DNA of 64,000 bases from RYN-133 sp963708645 (lineage in GTDB: Bacteria; Actinomycetota; Actinomycetes; Mycobacteriales; Jatrophihabitantaceae): the NCBI GenBank assembly GCA_963708645.1, contig CAVPTA010000014.1, positions 1 to 64,000 on the forward strand. The letters are read 5' to 3'. The notes under the pieces are model-generated. The model was not told the origin of the DNA. It did not search any database and saw only the letters and a list, made by a program, of their open reading frames with translations. This document shows, in pieces, positions 1-7,764 of the stretch; position 1 is the stretch's first letter, and each line of letters begins with the position of its first letter. A program made the position numbers and the translations under genes.

Positions 1-273
1 CCGCAGGCCCTGTTCTGTTCGTCGAGCGGACAAGAAGCGACAACTATGCGGTGTGCGGGGGCGAGGCGGATCCGTGAGGGCGTTTGCCACCGATCTGCCG
101 CGCAGTGGCCCAACCGGATTCGCCGCTGACATGTCGCGTGACCATTCGTGCCGTTGACAGGCGCCGCGATATCCGTCTCGATTTCGACCACCCTCGCGTA
201 AACCCCACGGCGCGCAGATCGGTCGGTACGGCGTCCAACTGTCTACTGCTCATGCTGATCTCTGGTCACGTAG
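1..273. other. no supported gene
   Basis: I see no convincing gene here. Short open frames exist on both strands, but their composition is arginine/serine-rich, as in shadow frames of GC-rich DNA. No tRNA, repeat or clear terminator was noticed. Confidence 0.5.
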
Positions 274-1035
274 TCATCGAGAATCGGCGCAGCTGGTCTG
301 GATTCTCGACGCGAGGTGCTCCGCAGTTGCTCGCGCCTGCCGCTGGCATCCGGACCAGTCGTCGCGGACGAGACCGAGATAACCGCTCGCAGCATCGCTG
401 AGGACGGACCGATCGGGTTCGGGGAGATCCCGTCGGATTCGCCGTGCCGCCTCATCTTTCGACACAATCTCTCCGCTCGACATAGTGATCAACATCCGGG
501 CCAGCGTCAGCAGGACGTTGCGTTCGTCTCCGGCAAAATCGGCCAGCAGGGACCGGAGGCTGTCGAGAATCGCTTGGCGCAGATCCTCGTCCGGGATCGG
601 ACCGATCAGATCCCCGGGAGAGGGGCCTTGGAAAACTTGGAAACGCCGTAGAAGTGCGGTGAGCATGACGGCAAGGTCCGGGCTGACGTGCGGCTGCGGT
701 ACGGCGCCCCGCTCGAACGTGTCGCGCAGCCATTCGCCGTAGAGGAGATCGCACATCGGTGGGTAGGTCCACGGCACGATGTCCGAGACAGTCACCGACG
801 TGAGTTCGACTGGACGAACCCCGCTCGCAGGCGGTCCGGAGATCCGCAGCAGCAGGGTGAGCAAGCCCTGTCGCTCCGTACGAGATAGCGATCGTGACGT
901 GACGAGTACGAGGTCGATGTCGCTGTTCGGGCGTAGTCCACCCAACGCGGCGGAGCCGGTTACATACAAGCCCAGCACGTCGCCAGGGTCCTCTTCCTCC
1001 AAGTAGCGGCTCAGGTGATTGATGACCTGCTCCAT
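274..1035 (-). CDS. ANT(3'')-like aminoglycoside nucleotidyltransferase
   Basis: Probable adenylyltransferase of the AadA family, which transfers AMP from ATP to streptomycin/spectinomycin. The N-terminal nucleotidyltransferase signature GSAALGGLRPNSDIDLVLV carries the metal-binding D-x-D pair. It is followed by a VELTSVTV segment where the catalytic Glu lies in AadA, then YGEWLR and GDERNVLLTLAR, both typical of the AadA C-terminal helical domain. Length from the chosen ATG is 253 residues, close to the usual 260. An ATG 36 bases further upstream is possible, but the family starts near MEQVINHL. It stands alone with no mobile-element signs, so it may be a chromosomal intrinsic enzyme. The substrate is inferred from family resemblance only. 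Confidence 0.82.
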   Translation of the reverse strand: MEQVINHLSRYLEEEDPGDVLGLYVTGSAALGGLRPNSDIDLVLVTSRSLSRTERQGLLTLLLRISGPPASGVRPVELTSVTVSDIVPWTYPPMCDLLYGEWLRDTFERGAVPQPHVSPDLAVMLTALLRRFQVFQGPSPGDLIGPIPDEDLRQAILDSLRSLLADFAGDERNVLLTLARMLITMSSGEIVSKDEAARRIRRDLPEPDRSVLSDAASGYLGLVRDDWSGCQRQARATAEHLASRIQTSCADSR

Positions 1036-1253
1036 AGCTGACAACTTGGCTGGTCGCTCAATTCGGCGCAACGAAGTTTCGGCTTCTCGCCATCACAGCG
1101 GCACCGCTCGGCGCCGTGCAGCGGGCGCTTCGCGGTGCACGCATCTGCGGCGCAACAGGTCCAGTGGCTTTGCCGCGGGGCGCCATAACCGTTGATATCG
1201 AGATCGTCCCTGGCGTCCGCCGGAACAGAAGTAGTGTCCTCGATGTGCCCGAG

Positions 1254-1781
1254 ATGCCCAACGTGTCACTCCGACCGCGCACCGCGGACGACCTCGATCT
1301 CTTGTTCGAGATCGCCGCTGACCTCGACACCTGGGAGGAGCGGAATCCGCAAGGGCCGCGCCCGTTGACTAGGGAATACTTTGACGCGCGGCTCGCCCGG
1401 GCCGCCGAATCCGATGCCCCCGGGGACCCCGTGTCTCTTGTGGTGGACGTCGATGGCGCGGCCGTTGGCGGCGCATCGCTTTTCGACTTCGACTCCCTCG
1501 CCCGTCATGCCGAGGCGGGGATCGCCTTGGCGCAGACCGCCCGGGGCCGCGGCATCGGAACGGCCGCGATCATTCAACTTGTGGAGTTCGGGTTTCGGCG
1601 CCATAACCTCCGCCGGATTCATCTGCAGGCGATCTCGTCGAACGTAGCTGCGATACGCGCGTACGAGAAGGCGGGTTTCGTGACCGAGGGACGCCAGCGT
1701 CAGCACGCGTGGGTGCGAGGCGCCTACGAGGACATCGTGCGCATGGGGATATTGCGCTCGGAGCAAACCACGAGGACCTGA
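1254..1781 (+). CDS. GNAT family N-acetyltransferase (RimJ/RimL-like)
   Basis: A GNAT-fold acyl-CoA-dependent acetyltransferase of about 175 residues. The acetyl-CoA pyrophosphate-binding motif A is visible as ARGRGIGTAAI, followed by the NLRRIHLQAISSNVAAIRAYEKAGF block characteristic of RimJ/RimL-type protein or small-molecule acetyltransferases. The ATG at 1254 starts just before the conserved SLRPRTADD strand. The frame stays open back to 1116, but that extension lacks family resemblance. It is divergent from the nucleotidyltransferase. The substrate is unknown; the C-terminal HAWVRGAYEDIVRMGIL is typical of the family. Confidence 0.8.
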   Translation: MPNVSLRPRTADDLDLLFEIAADLDTWEERNPQGPRPLTREYFDARLARAAESDAPGDPVSLVVDVDGAAVGGASLFDFDSLARHAEAGIALAQTARGRGIGTAAIIQLVEFGFRRHNLRRIHLQAISSNVAAIRAYEKAGFVTEGRQRQHAWVRGAYEDIVRMGILRSEQTTRT

Positions 1782-2005
1782 TCGGCTCGTCCGCACTGTT
1801 GATCATCCGCGCAGCGGGCCGACCGGCTCTTGCCGTCCTGTATGGCACTGCCGCTCAGCATGCGAAACGCATGCTCATGCCGCGGATAGCGCGCGCTACC
1901 CGTCGATCGGTGCGCAAGACTTTCGCCCTCGCAAAGGGCAGATCGATCTGTTGGTTGCAAGCGATTGTTGCGATGAGTGCGCCGTGCAACCCATCCGGCG
2001 TGGAG
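1782..2005. other. intergenic, nothing recognised
   Basis: About 220 bases between two convergent acetyltransferase genes. No gene, strong hairpin or repeat was recognised. Confidence 0.4.
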
Positions 2006-2563
2006 CTAGCGCTCGTCCACGGGCTTCGACGTCGGTGAGGTCAGGCGGATTGTCGTCTCTTCCGTCGCCGCCACTGGGCTGAGTAGGCGCTCGAGATCCA
2101 GCTCGTCACGGATCGGTAGTCCGAGATAGCCGTGCGTAGGGATCGAAGGTTTCAGACGACGTGCGGCCTCGACGGCGTTTGGTCGCAGCTCGATCATCGC
2201 GAAGCCGAGCGCCTGCCAGAACCCGAGCGCTGCCAAGTTGTCATTTGTCGTGGTGCACCAAACCCGGCGTAGCCCGCGAGCGCATCCCAGGTCGACAGCA
2301 GCCTCCACGAGACGTCGGCCCGTTCCGTGGCCAACTGGCGCAGCGCTGCAGGACACGATTTCCATCTCGTCTGCGTCGATCGCGTAAGCCAGGACACCCA
2401 ACAGCGCACGGCCATCGGCGACAACGAGGGCAGGCAACTCGGGGACGTCGTAGATCGTGTCGTGAACGGCCACGACGGTGTCGCCCCACGACCGTCGGAT
2501 CCATTCCGACACGTCGTCGCCGCTATTCGCAGCGCGGACCTGCACGTTCCCAGTCACTGTCAC
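2006..2563 (-). CDS. GNAT family N-acetyltransferase
   Basis: A second, unrelated GNAT-type acetyltransferase of 185 residues. The acetyl-CoA loop reads GHGTGRRLVEAAVDLGCARG, and the downstream TTNDNLAALGFWQALGF matches the conserved motif B of the family. The C-terminal segment, KPSIPTHGYLGLPIRDELDLE, resembles GNAT proteins that end with a short helix after the fold. The ATG start gives MTVTGNVQVRAANSGDD, which leads directly into the first strand. It is convergent with the upstream acetyltransferase and shares no obvious operon. The substrate is unknown. Confidence 0.75.
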   Translation of the reverse strand: MTVTGNVQVRAANSGDDVSEWIRRSWGDTVVAVHDTIYDVPELPALVVADGRALLGVLAYAIDADEMEIVSCSAAPVGHGTGRRLVEAAVDLGCARGLRRVWCTTTNDNLAALGFWQALGFAMIELRPNAVEAARRLKPSIPTHGYLGLPIRDELDLERLLSPVAATEETTIRLTSPTSKPVDER

Positions 2564-2660
2564 AGGATGGCGTACGGCGGATCGCGCCGACGCACATATC
2601 GACGATCGGTCGCCGAGAACTCATGAATCCAACCAGCGCAGATTCGCCGATATCGCAGCC

Positions 2661-2971
2661 CTAATCCCCCGGCGGCCGCTTGACCTTGGACGCAGGCAAT
2701 TGCTTCTGCTGACGGACGAAATGACCGCCACCTGGACGTCTCGGCGAGCGCACGTTGGCGCCGATCACCGCCAGCACGAGGGTGGCCATCGCGACACCAC
2801 ACAGCAGCAACGCCACGGCGGTGTCGCTGTGCAGCACCGCCGCCGCGGTGAAGCTCGCGACGAAGATGACCGCCATGACCGCGTACCGCCGCTGCCGGCG
2901 GGTCAACTCCTCCGACGGACTCTCCGGCGCATTCGTGATAGACGCAGGCCGTCGAGGACGCGGCGCATCAT
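2661..2971 (-). CDS. DUF3099 membrane protein (frameshifted near its start)
   Basis: A small actinobacterial membrane protein of unknown function. The body has two hydrophobic segments (MAVIFVASFTAAAVLH and VALLLCGVAMATLVLAVIGA) and a basic tail. The family N-terminal signature SITNAPESPSEEL is encoded immediately upstream of the TTG at 2906, but no start codon lies in that frame before a stop. Moving one base near 2945 joins it to ATG codons at 2971/2968 (MMRRVLDGLR). I therefore place the start there and read a single-base indel. It is divergent from the exonuclease gene, about 60 bases apart. Confidence 0.6.
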
Positions 2972-3030
2972 GGCTCCATCATCGCCCCGCGGCAGCATCG
3001 CCGATCGAGCGGCTGTGTCACGCTCAGGAC

Positions 3031-3914
3031 GTGATCGTTCATCTTGTCGACGGCACCTACGAGATCTTCCGGCAGTACTACGCGCCGCGACCAGGACATC
3101 TCGACGAGCGACGGCGTCGAGATCGGCGCCACGCGCGGTGTCGTCCAGTCGCTGTTCACCATGCTGCAGGACGGCGCCACACACGTCGGCGTGGCGACCG
3201 ACCACGTCATCGAGTCGTTCCGCAACGACCTGTGGCCGACCTACAAGTCGAGCGCCGGCATGGATCCGCTGTTGCTGGCGCAGTTCGACTGGCTCGAGGA
3301 CGCCCTGCGCGCGCTCGGGGTGACGGTGTGGCCGATGGTCGACGTCGAGGCAGATGACGGTCTGGCCAGCGCCGCGACCGTCGCCGCCGCCGAGCGGGAA
3401 GTCGAGCAGGTGATCATCTGCACGCCCGACAAGGACCTCGGCCAATGCGTCGGCGGCAAGATCGTCCAGCTGGATCGGCGGCAGAACAAGCTGATCGACG
3501 CGGACGGAGTCGTCGAGAAGTTCGGGGTCGGCGCAGGATCGATCCCCGACTGGCTTGCCCTCGTCGGTGACAGCGCCGACGGCTTTCCCGGCCTCCCCGG
3601 GCTTCGGCGCGAAATCGGCCGCCACCCTGTTGGCCCGGTACAAGCACCTCGAGGACATCCCGGACGACGCCGCCGACTGGGACGTCACCGTGCGCGGTGC
3701 GGCCAAGCTCGCCGCGACGCTCACCGCCCAGCGCGAGGACGCCGACCTGTTCAAGGTGCTCGCCACACTGCGCACGGATGCCGAGGTCGGAACGGTCGAC
3801 GAGTGGCAATGGACCGGCCCGACCGCGGACTTCCCCGCCTGGTGCGAGCGATTCGGCTGGCCGCAGCTTGCCGAGGATGCTGCCGCGCTGGCCGCAGACC
3901 GCCAGGGTTCTTGA
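3031..3914 (+). CDS. 5'-3' exonuclease / flap endonuclease-like (two frameshifts)
   Basis: Stand-alone homologue of the 5'-3' exonuclease domain of DNA polymerase I, expected to cut 5' flaps during repair. The protein is read in three frames. VIVHLVDGTYEIFRQYYAPR comes first, from the GTG at 3031. Then, after a one-base insertion near 3090, the metal-binding core runs DGVEIGATRG, VGVATDHVIESFRNDLWPTYK and DKDLGQCV to LALVGDSADGFPGLPG. After another inserted base near 3598 comes GFGAKSAATLLARYKHLEDIP, the helix-hairpin-helix, to the end. The span is two bases more than a multiple of three, consistent with two insertions. All segments keep family residues, so these look like sequence errors rather than decay. 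Confidence 0.75.
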
Positions 3915-3947
3915 CGATCGACTAAGTACTGACGATCGACTCAGTAC
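3912..3947. repeat. tandem 18-base direct repeat at convergent gene ends
   Basis: Two adjacent copies of TGACGATCGACTMAGTAC (17 of 18 bases identical; copy one 3912-3929, copy two 3930-3947). The stop codon of the exonuclease is the first TGA of copy one. The stop of the opposing FKBP gene lies in copy two. It is probably a small replication-slippage duplication. Confidence 0.8.
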
Positions 3948-4932
3948 TGGCCGACGACGTCGACGATCAGGACGCTGGCCGGCGCGGCTGGCTGCGCGGG
4001 CGTCGTGGCGGTGGCGGGTCGTGCAGCGCTCGGCGGTAGCAGCACGAGCGCGCGACTGCCGATGCGCTGCCCGGCCAGCTTTGTCGCGACGCTCAAGACG
4101 CTCTGCGCTGACACGCTTTGCGGCGCGTGACCCCACGTCGCCTGCGACTTCTTGCCGGTTGCCAGATCGGCTTGCACCAGCTGCAGCACCAGCGTCTTCG
4201 CGGTGTCGATCTTCGGTCCGCTGCCGTTCACCAGCAGCGTCGACTCCGGCTTTGGTCGGGCGTCTTGACCCCGGCGGTGCTGAGGATCTGAGGCTGCTTG
4301 CCCGGGACGTTGGTGATCTTCGGCAGCCCCGTCGTCGGCAGGTGCGTCACGGCCGTACCCGGCGCCGACGCGTTCGGAGCGAAGTCAGCGACGAGATCGA
4401 CGACGAAGACGAGCGTGTCCGTTCCGCTGATGCCCGCGGTCGGCTGTCCCTTCGCGCCGTAACCGTCGGCCGGGGGCACGGTGAGCAGCACCTGGCTGCC
4501 GAGCTTCTTGCCGACCAGCGTCTTGTCCCAACCGGCGATCACCGCACCTGCGCCGATGACGAAGGCCGCCGGCGACCCACGCTTGAACGAGCTGTCGAAG
4601 ACGTTGGGCTTACCGGCTTTGGGCGCCCAGGTCTCGCCCACGTAATTCGCGATCAGCGTGTCACCCTTGGCGACCGTCGCTCCCGTCCCCTTGATCAGCG
4701 TCTGCTGCGTGAGCGAGGCGGGCGCCGGCTTGGCAGGAATGCTCAGCCGCGGTGCGACGTCGAACCCACCGGAGACCCTGACGCCCACTGCGGTGGCCGT
4801 CCCGCCCGCTGCCGATCCCGATGACGACGATCCTGATGGCGCCGATCCTGATCGCGACGAGCCCGACGGCGAAGAGGATGAGCAGGCGGTCAGTACCGCG
4901 GCAGACAGCACAAGTAATACAACGAAACGCAC
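3941..4932 (-). CDS. FKBP-type peptidyl-prolyl isomerase lipoprotein (one frameshift)
   Basis: Secreted prolyl cis-trans isomerase anchored as a lipoprotein. The signal peptide ends in a lipobox (AAVLTAC, Cys17) followed by a long Ser/Gly linker. A complete FKBP domain follows at about residues 85-190, with LIANYVGETW, FDSSFKRGSPAAFVIGAGAVIAGWD and VPPADGYG. A second, degenerate FKBP-like domain continues after a frame change near 4250: KTPDQ is followed by KPESTLLVNGSGP if one base is restored. It ends VLIVDVVGQY. Two-domain FKBP lipoproteins of roughly 330 residues are common in actinobacteria. Its exported location suggests a role in folding secreted proteins. Confidence 0.8.
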
Positions 4933-4989
4933 AAGGGTCCTATCGGTGGAAACTGCAGGAGTCAGACACCGACCCTAGTCGGCACCGGG

Positions 4990-7155
4990 TCAGTGGCTGA
5001 GCCCGAGCCTGAACCACACCGACTTCCCTGAGCCCGATTCGTCGGCCATGGTCCCCCAGCTGTCAGCCAGCGCGGCGACGATGACGAGTCCGCGGCCGTT
5101 GGGCGCATCAAGGTCGGGCGGTCCCTCCGGCGACGTCGGCAGGCCCGGACCGTAATCGTGAACGGCCACCTCGAGGACGTCCGAGGACAGCCGCGTGCGC
5201 AAGGTGACCGGCTCGACGTCAGTGCGGATCGCGTTGGTGATCAGCTCGCTTGCAAGCAGTTCGGCGTTGTCCTGCACCTCGCGCGACAGGCCGGCTGCAA
5301 CCACGGCGACGTGATTGCGACCGACGGACGGCGCGGTGTGGTCGGCGGGCAGCCGCACCATCGTCTCGCGCACGTCGCCGTTCGACACTGCGGCGCCGAC
5401 CCTGACCGCGAGTAGAGCCACGTCATCGCGCAGATCCGTCTCAGCGACATCGGCCAACAGATCGTCGAGGATCGCGTCGAGACTGTCCGACTGGCGGCCC
5501 GCGACGGCTGCGAGCAGATCCTCGAGCCCGTCGTCGATGTCGCGGCCGCGGCGCTCGACCAGCCCATCCGTGTACAGCAGCAGAATCGAACCGGTCGACA
5601 ACGTGATGCTGTGATCGTCGCGACGGGTCGGCATCTCGACTCCGAGCGGGATGTTGGCCGGCTCGCCTGCCAGCAGGGTTGCCGACCCGTCCGGAAGCAA
5701 GAGAACCGGTGGGACGTGCCCCGCGTTCGACCACTTCAAAAGCACCGAACCGTCGGACGCGGGTGCATCGATCTCGGCGGTGATCGCGGTGGCGAAGGTT
5801 TCCGAGCCCAGGCCGAAGCTGGCGTGGTCGGTTGCGGCGAGCACCTCGGCAGGAGAGTGTCGCAGCGACCAGGCGCTGGCGCGCATCATCGTCCGCAGCT
5901 GGGCCATGGCCGCGATCGCGGCCAGGTCGTGTCCCATGACGTCGCCGATCGAGACGACGGTCGAACCGCCCGGCAGGACGAATGTGTCGTACCAGTCGCC
6001 GCCCACTTCACGGTCGACGTGGGCGGGGCGGTAGCGCGTTGCGACAGCCAGGTTTGCTGCCGGTGTCGTGGTGGTCAACAAGCTGCGTTGGATCGACTCC
6101 GCGAGCGTGCGGGAGCGCTGGGTGACCCGGGCTGCGTCGAGTGCCGGGCCGGCACGCAACGCGACATCGAGGGCGAGCGCCTTCTCCAGTTCGGTGTGCC
6201 CGCCGCGTTCGCCAGTAGTCACGAGCGTCAGCTCGCCGAAGGTTCGTCCTCGCCCGGTCAACGGCAGGGCCACGACCCCGTGCGGACGCAGGTGTCGATC
6301 GACCTCGGCGTCCGCGCCCTCATCGGCCGACTCTTCGCTGAGTTCGACACTCACGGCCGCCGGTGAGTCCACCCCGAGGACGGGAGTGCGACCCAATGCG
6401 TACTCGCCCACCGCGGGCTCGTAGGCCGGGTCGCGATGAGCCCAGCCGACGGTGCGCAGATTGCCGTCCTCCTCGACGACGGTGACCATGCTCCAGTCGG
6501 CGAGCCACGGCACGACGCGTTGGGCCAGTCGACGCATGGCTTCGTCCGGGTCGGTCATGCTGGCGAGTTCTTCGGTGAGTTCGGCCAGGAATACGCGGCG
6601 GTCGCTTGCTGCCTGGGCCAGCTCGGCGAGTTCGGCCGTGTGCCGCGCGTGCTCCGCCTCCAGCCGCTGGGTCTGGTCGACCACGAGCAGGCACAGCGTG
6701 GGTTCGCCGGTGTGGGTGCGTACCTCGCGCGCATAAACCCACACGGGCACGTCGTTATCGCGGCGGTGCGCGGGCGTGAGGCCGATCGCCGCTTTGCCGA
6801 CACGAGTCGCGAGGAGGCCGGTGAGCAGGGCGATGTCGGCGTCGGCGACCAGCGCGGTCAGGTTGTGCCCGACCAACGAGCCGAGCGGCATCCGTACCAG
6901 GTTCGCGAGCGCCTGATTGGCGAACAGGATCGTGCCGTCCGGCTGGACGGCGGCGGCGCCCTCACTCATCTGCTCGACGAAGGCCCGGTAGAACTCGTCA
7001 GCGCCTTGCAGCGTGTAGACCCGGGGACCCATCGGCGTCGAGATCATCAACGCGTCGACTTCACCGTGATGGATCGCGTCGAGCGTCTGTTCGGCCAGAT
7101 CCAGCCGGTCGCGAAGTTCCTCGTAGGACGGAGCGGGCTCGTCGGGGTCAGCCAT
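4990..7155 (-). CDS. PAS-GAF-PP2C phosphatase with C-terminal HATPase kinase domain
   Basis: A 721-residue partner-switching regulator and last gene of the kai operon; its start overlaps the upstream kaiB by eight bases. Order of domains: a short N-terminal segment with GEVDALMI and YTLQGADEFYR; a PAS domain (about 52-160); a coiled linker; a GAF domain (about 195-345); a SpoIIE/RsbU-type PP2C domain (about 350-585) with EVGGDWYD, GDVMGHD and DLRDDVALL metal ligands; and an RsbW-like HATPase_c domain (about 595-721) with N box SELITNA, DYGPGLP and NGRGL. The protein thus has both phosphatase and anti-sigma-factor-antagonist kinase folds. No transmembrane segment is visible. It probably converts the KaiB/KaiC state into sigma-factor or anti-sigma signalling. 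The input signal is unknown. Confidence 0.88.
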   Translation of the reverse strand: MADPDEPAPSYEELRDRLDLAEQTLDAIHHGEVDALMISTPMGPRVYTLQGADEFYRAFVEQMSEGAAAVQPDGTILFANQALANLVRMPLGSLVGHNLTALVADADIALLTGLLATRVGKAAIGLTPAHRRDNDVPVWVYAREVRTHTGEPTLCLLVVDQTQRLEAEHARHTAELAELAQAASDRRVFLAELTEELASMTDPDEAMRRLAQRVVPWLADWSMVTVVEEDGNLRTVGWAHRDPAYEPAVGEYALGRTPVLGVDSPAAVSVELSEESADEGADAEVDRHLRPHGVVALPLTGRGRTFGELTLVTTGERGGHTELEKALALDVALRAGPALDAARVTQRSRTLAESIQRSLLTTTTPAANLAVATRYRPAHVDREVGGDWYDTFVLPGGSTVVSIGDVMGHDLAAIAAMAQLRTMMRASAWSLRHSPAEVLAATDHASFGLGSETFATAITAEIDAPASDGSVLLKWSNAGHVPPVLLLPDGSATLLAGEPANIPLGVEMPTRRDDHSITLSTGSILLLYTDGLVERRGRDIDDGLEDLLAAVAGRQSDSLDAILDDLLADVAETDLRDDVALLAVRVGAAVSNGDVRETMVRLPADHTAPSVGRNHVAVVAAGLSREVQDNAELLASELITNAIRTDVEPVTLRTRLSSDVLEVAVHDYGPGLPTSPEGPPDLDAPNGRGLVIVAALADSWGTMADESGSGKSVWFRLGLSH

Positions 7156-7483
7156 GACGGGTCTCGATGTCCAGGCTCACCAGCACCTTGTCGCGGTCGG
7201 ACAGATCGCCGACGACGCGGGCGATCGGTTCCGGCAGGAGGCGCACGAGCGTCGGCGCCGCGATGATCTGTTCGGTGCTCGCCAGCGCGGGCTGCTGGTA
7301 GATGTCGATGACCTCGATCGTGTGCCGGCCGGCCAGGTACTGCTCGCATAAAGCGGTCAGGTTCGCAATCGCACGTTGCGACGCGGGCGTCGCACCGACG
7401 ACATAGAGCCGCAGGACGAAGTGGCGTTCCCCGCGGCGACGCAACGCCTCTTCGAAGCGTTCGGTCCCCGACGGGTCGGTCAT
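7148..7483 (-). CDS. kaiB: KaiB-like protein, long form
   Basis: A 111-residue thioredoxin-like KaiB homologue. It has about 20 extra N-terminal residues before the core FVLRLYVVGATPASQRAIANL. The conserved KaiB segments IEVIDIYQQPALA, IIAAPTLVRLLPEPI and RVVGDLSDRDKVLV are present, including the GDLS stretch that takes part in KaiB fold switching in cyanobacteria. It overlaps the preceding kaiB by four bases (ATGA) and the following phosphatase gene by eight, so the genes are probably translationally coupled. In the cyanobacterial clock KaiB binds KaiC and sequesters partners; a similar adaptor role is inferred here. Confidence 0.9.
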   Translation of the reverse strand: MTDPSGTERFEEALRRRGERHFVLRLYVVGATPASQRAIANLTALCEQYLAGRHTIEVIDIYQQPALASTEQIIAAPTLVRLLPEPIARVVGDLSDRDKVLVSLDIETRHG

Positions 7484-7764
7484 CGTGCGAGCAATTGCAG
7501 CCCGACCAGCACCTTTTCGGTGTTGGAAAGGTCACCGATGATCTTCGTGATCGGCTCCGGCAGCCGACGAACCAGCGTCGGAACCGCGAGGATGTTGTCG
7601 CCCTTGGCGAACTCGGGCTGCTCGCGCAGGTCGATGACCTCGATCTCGTAGCGTCCGGCGAGGTGCTCCTCGCAGATCGCCTTCAGATTCGCGAAGGCGG
7701 CCACCGATCGCGGCGTCTGCCCGGCGACGTAGAGCCGCAGCAGCCAACGCTCCGGGTCGGTCAT
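7480..7764 (-). CDS. kaiB: KaiB-like protein, short form
   Basis: A 94-residue KaiB homologue that is nearly all core fold: LLRLYVAGQTPRSVAAFANL, IEVIDLREQPEFAKGDNILA, VPTLVRRLPEPITKIIGDLS and NTEKVLVGLQLL. It is immediately downstream of kaiC with a four-base ATGA overlap and upstream of the longer kaiB with the same overlap. The two KaiB proteins differ clearly (Lys-rich IIGDLSNTEK versus RVVGDLSDRDK), so they are diverged paralogues and not a recent duplication. The pair may form different KaiC complexes or hetero-oligomers; this is inference. Confidence 0.92.
   Translation of the reverse strand: MTDPERWLLRLYVAGQTPRSVAAFANLKAICEEHLAGRYEIEVIDLREQPEFAKGDNILAVPTLVRRLPEPITKIIGDLSNTEKVLVGLQLLAR

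Noticed and set aside
44..401. Short open frames near the left edge on both strands
   Set aside because: Arg/Ser-rich shadow-frame composition, no family resemblance and no ribosome-binding site.
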